DNA of 64,000 nucleotides from assembly GCF_001039355.2 (NCBI RefSeq), contig NW_019775549.1, positions 1-64,000 on the forward strand, written 5' to 3'. Position 1 is the first letter of the stretch; each line of letters starts with the position of its first letter. Under the pieces are notes generated by a model that did not search any database, had not been told where the DNA came from, and saw only the letters and a program-made list of their open reading frames with translations. Origin of the DNA: Lingula anatina. Taxonomy: Eukaryota; Brachiopoda; Lingulata; Lingulida; Lingulidae. Position numbers and translations under genes: made by a program. Below, piece after piece: positions 63,761-64,000 of this stretch.

Positions 63761-64000
63761 ATGAGTTTTTTGAAAAGAGATAAAAAGGAGGAAGAGGAAG
63801 GTAAGGAAAATAAGTACGATCCAAGTATTTTGCAGCTGAAATGTAGAAAAGCCGGTGCCTGGTTTGATCAGCTGAATATTTTTTGCCAAATATTTACTGT
63901 CAATCGCGTGCAAATTTCACACATTTTTTTAAAATCTGTCACTGCCTTTAGGACTTACTATGTAAGTAAGCAGCATCGCTTCCTGAACAGGAGGGCTTCA
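63761..64000 (+). CDS. Start of an unidentified plus-strand gene (partial)
   Basis: An ATG at 63761 opens a frame with a lysine/glutamate-rich start (MSFLKRDKKEEEE) and a CpG-rich upstream region. A strong donor G/GTAAGG at 63800/63801 suggests exon 1 is only 40 bases. However, the frame also stays open without splicing for 80 codons to the window end. I do not recognise the protein in either reading. The short-exon model seems more likely because the codons beyond 63801 show no obvious family signature. Confidence 0.4.
   Translation, partial: MSFLKRDKKEEEEGKENKYDPSILQLKCRKAGAWFDQLNIFCQIFTVNRVQISHIFLKSVTAFRTYYVSKQHRFLNRRAS

Noticed and set aside
1-64000. CRISPR array, operon or prophage-like system
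   Set aside because: All direct repeats are microsatellites, minisatellites or MITEs; genes have introns and animal families.

Overview
The window is AT-rich, intron-rich animal DNA. It has short exons with GT-AG introns, many microsatellites, miniature inverted-repeat elements and one 196-base assembly gap. Gene content (cytosolic sulfotransferases, a DMSR/myosuppressin-receptor-like peptide GPCR, a MON2 orthologue) points to a bilaterian invertebrate. The GPCR type suggests a spiralian or protostome, but I cannot name the species. Nothing here is bacterial, viral or CRISPR-like.

Layout. 1-13.2 kb: no recognisable gene; two MITE-like elements, a 37-bp minisatellite and simple repeats. 13.2-22.6 kb: two sulfotransferase units on the minus strand, related by a tandem segmental duplication. 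The right unit has all five exons (18620-20882, or 21013 with the ancestral start) but carries a frameshift in exon 3 and another near the old N-terminus. The left unit has clean exons 1 and 2 (13643-14615) but no visible exons 3-5. A family of TWA-flanked inverted-repeat elements is scattered through both units, and one element contains a near-perfect 115-bp copy of sulfotransferase intron 2. 22.6-28.3 kb: mobile-element debris, including a 98-bp inverted-repeat pair around the assembly gap. 28.4-36 kb: a class A neuropeptide GPCR with an intronless coding region (34709-35968, plus strand), with a possible promoter and 5' UTR exons upstream. 36-53.4 kb: no gene recognised; a CTCF-like site inside an inverted repeat, a G-rich minisatellite, nuclear-receptor half-sites, another TWA element and a 22-bp minisatellite. 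53.4-63 kb: nineteen exons on the minus strand encode the first 823 residues of MON2, a Golgi/endosome trafficking scaffold, in one continuous frame. The C-terminal half is not visible downstream. 63-64 kb: a compact, CpG-richer divergent promoter, then the start of an unidentified plus-strand gene.

The genes do not form an operon or pathway. I found no clearly new biological system. The most distinctive points are the sulfotransferase duplication with its transposed intron fragment, two small MITE families with readable target-site duplications, and an exact tandem duplication of the 3' end of MON2 exon 18 with its splice donor. Exon boundaries were read by eye from splice consensus and phase continuity.
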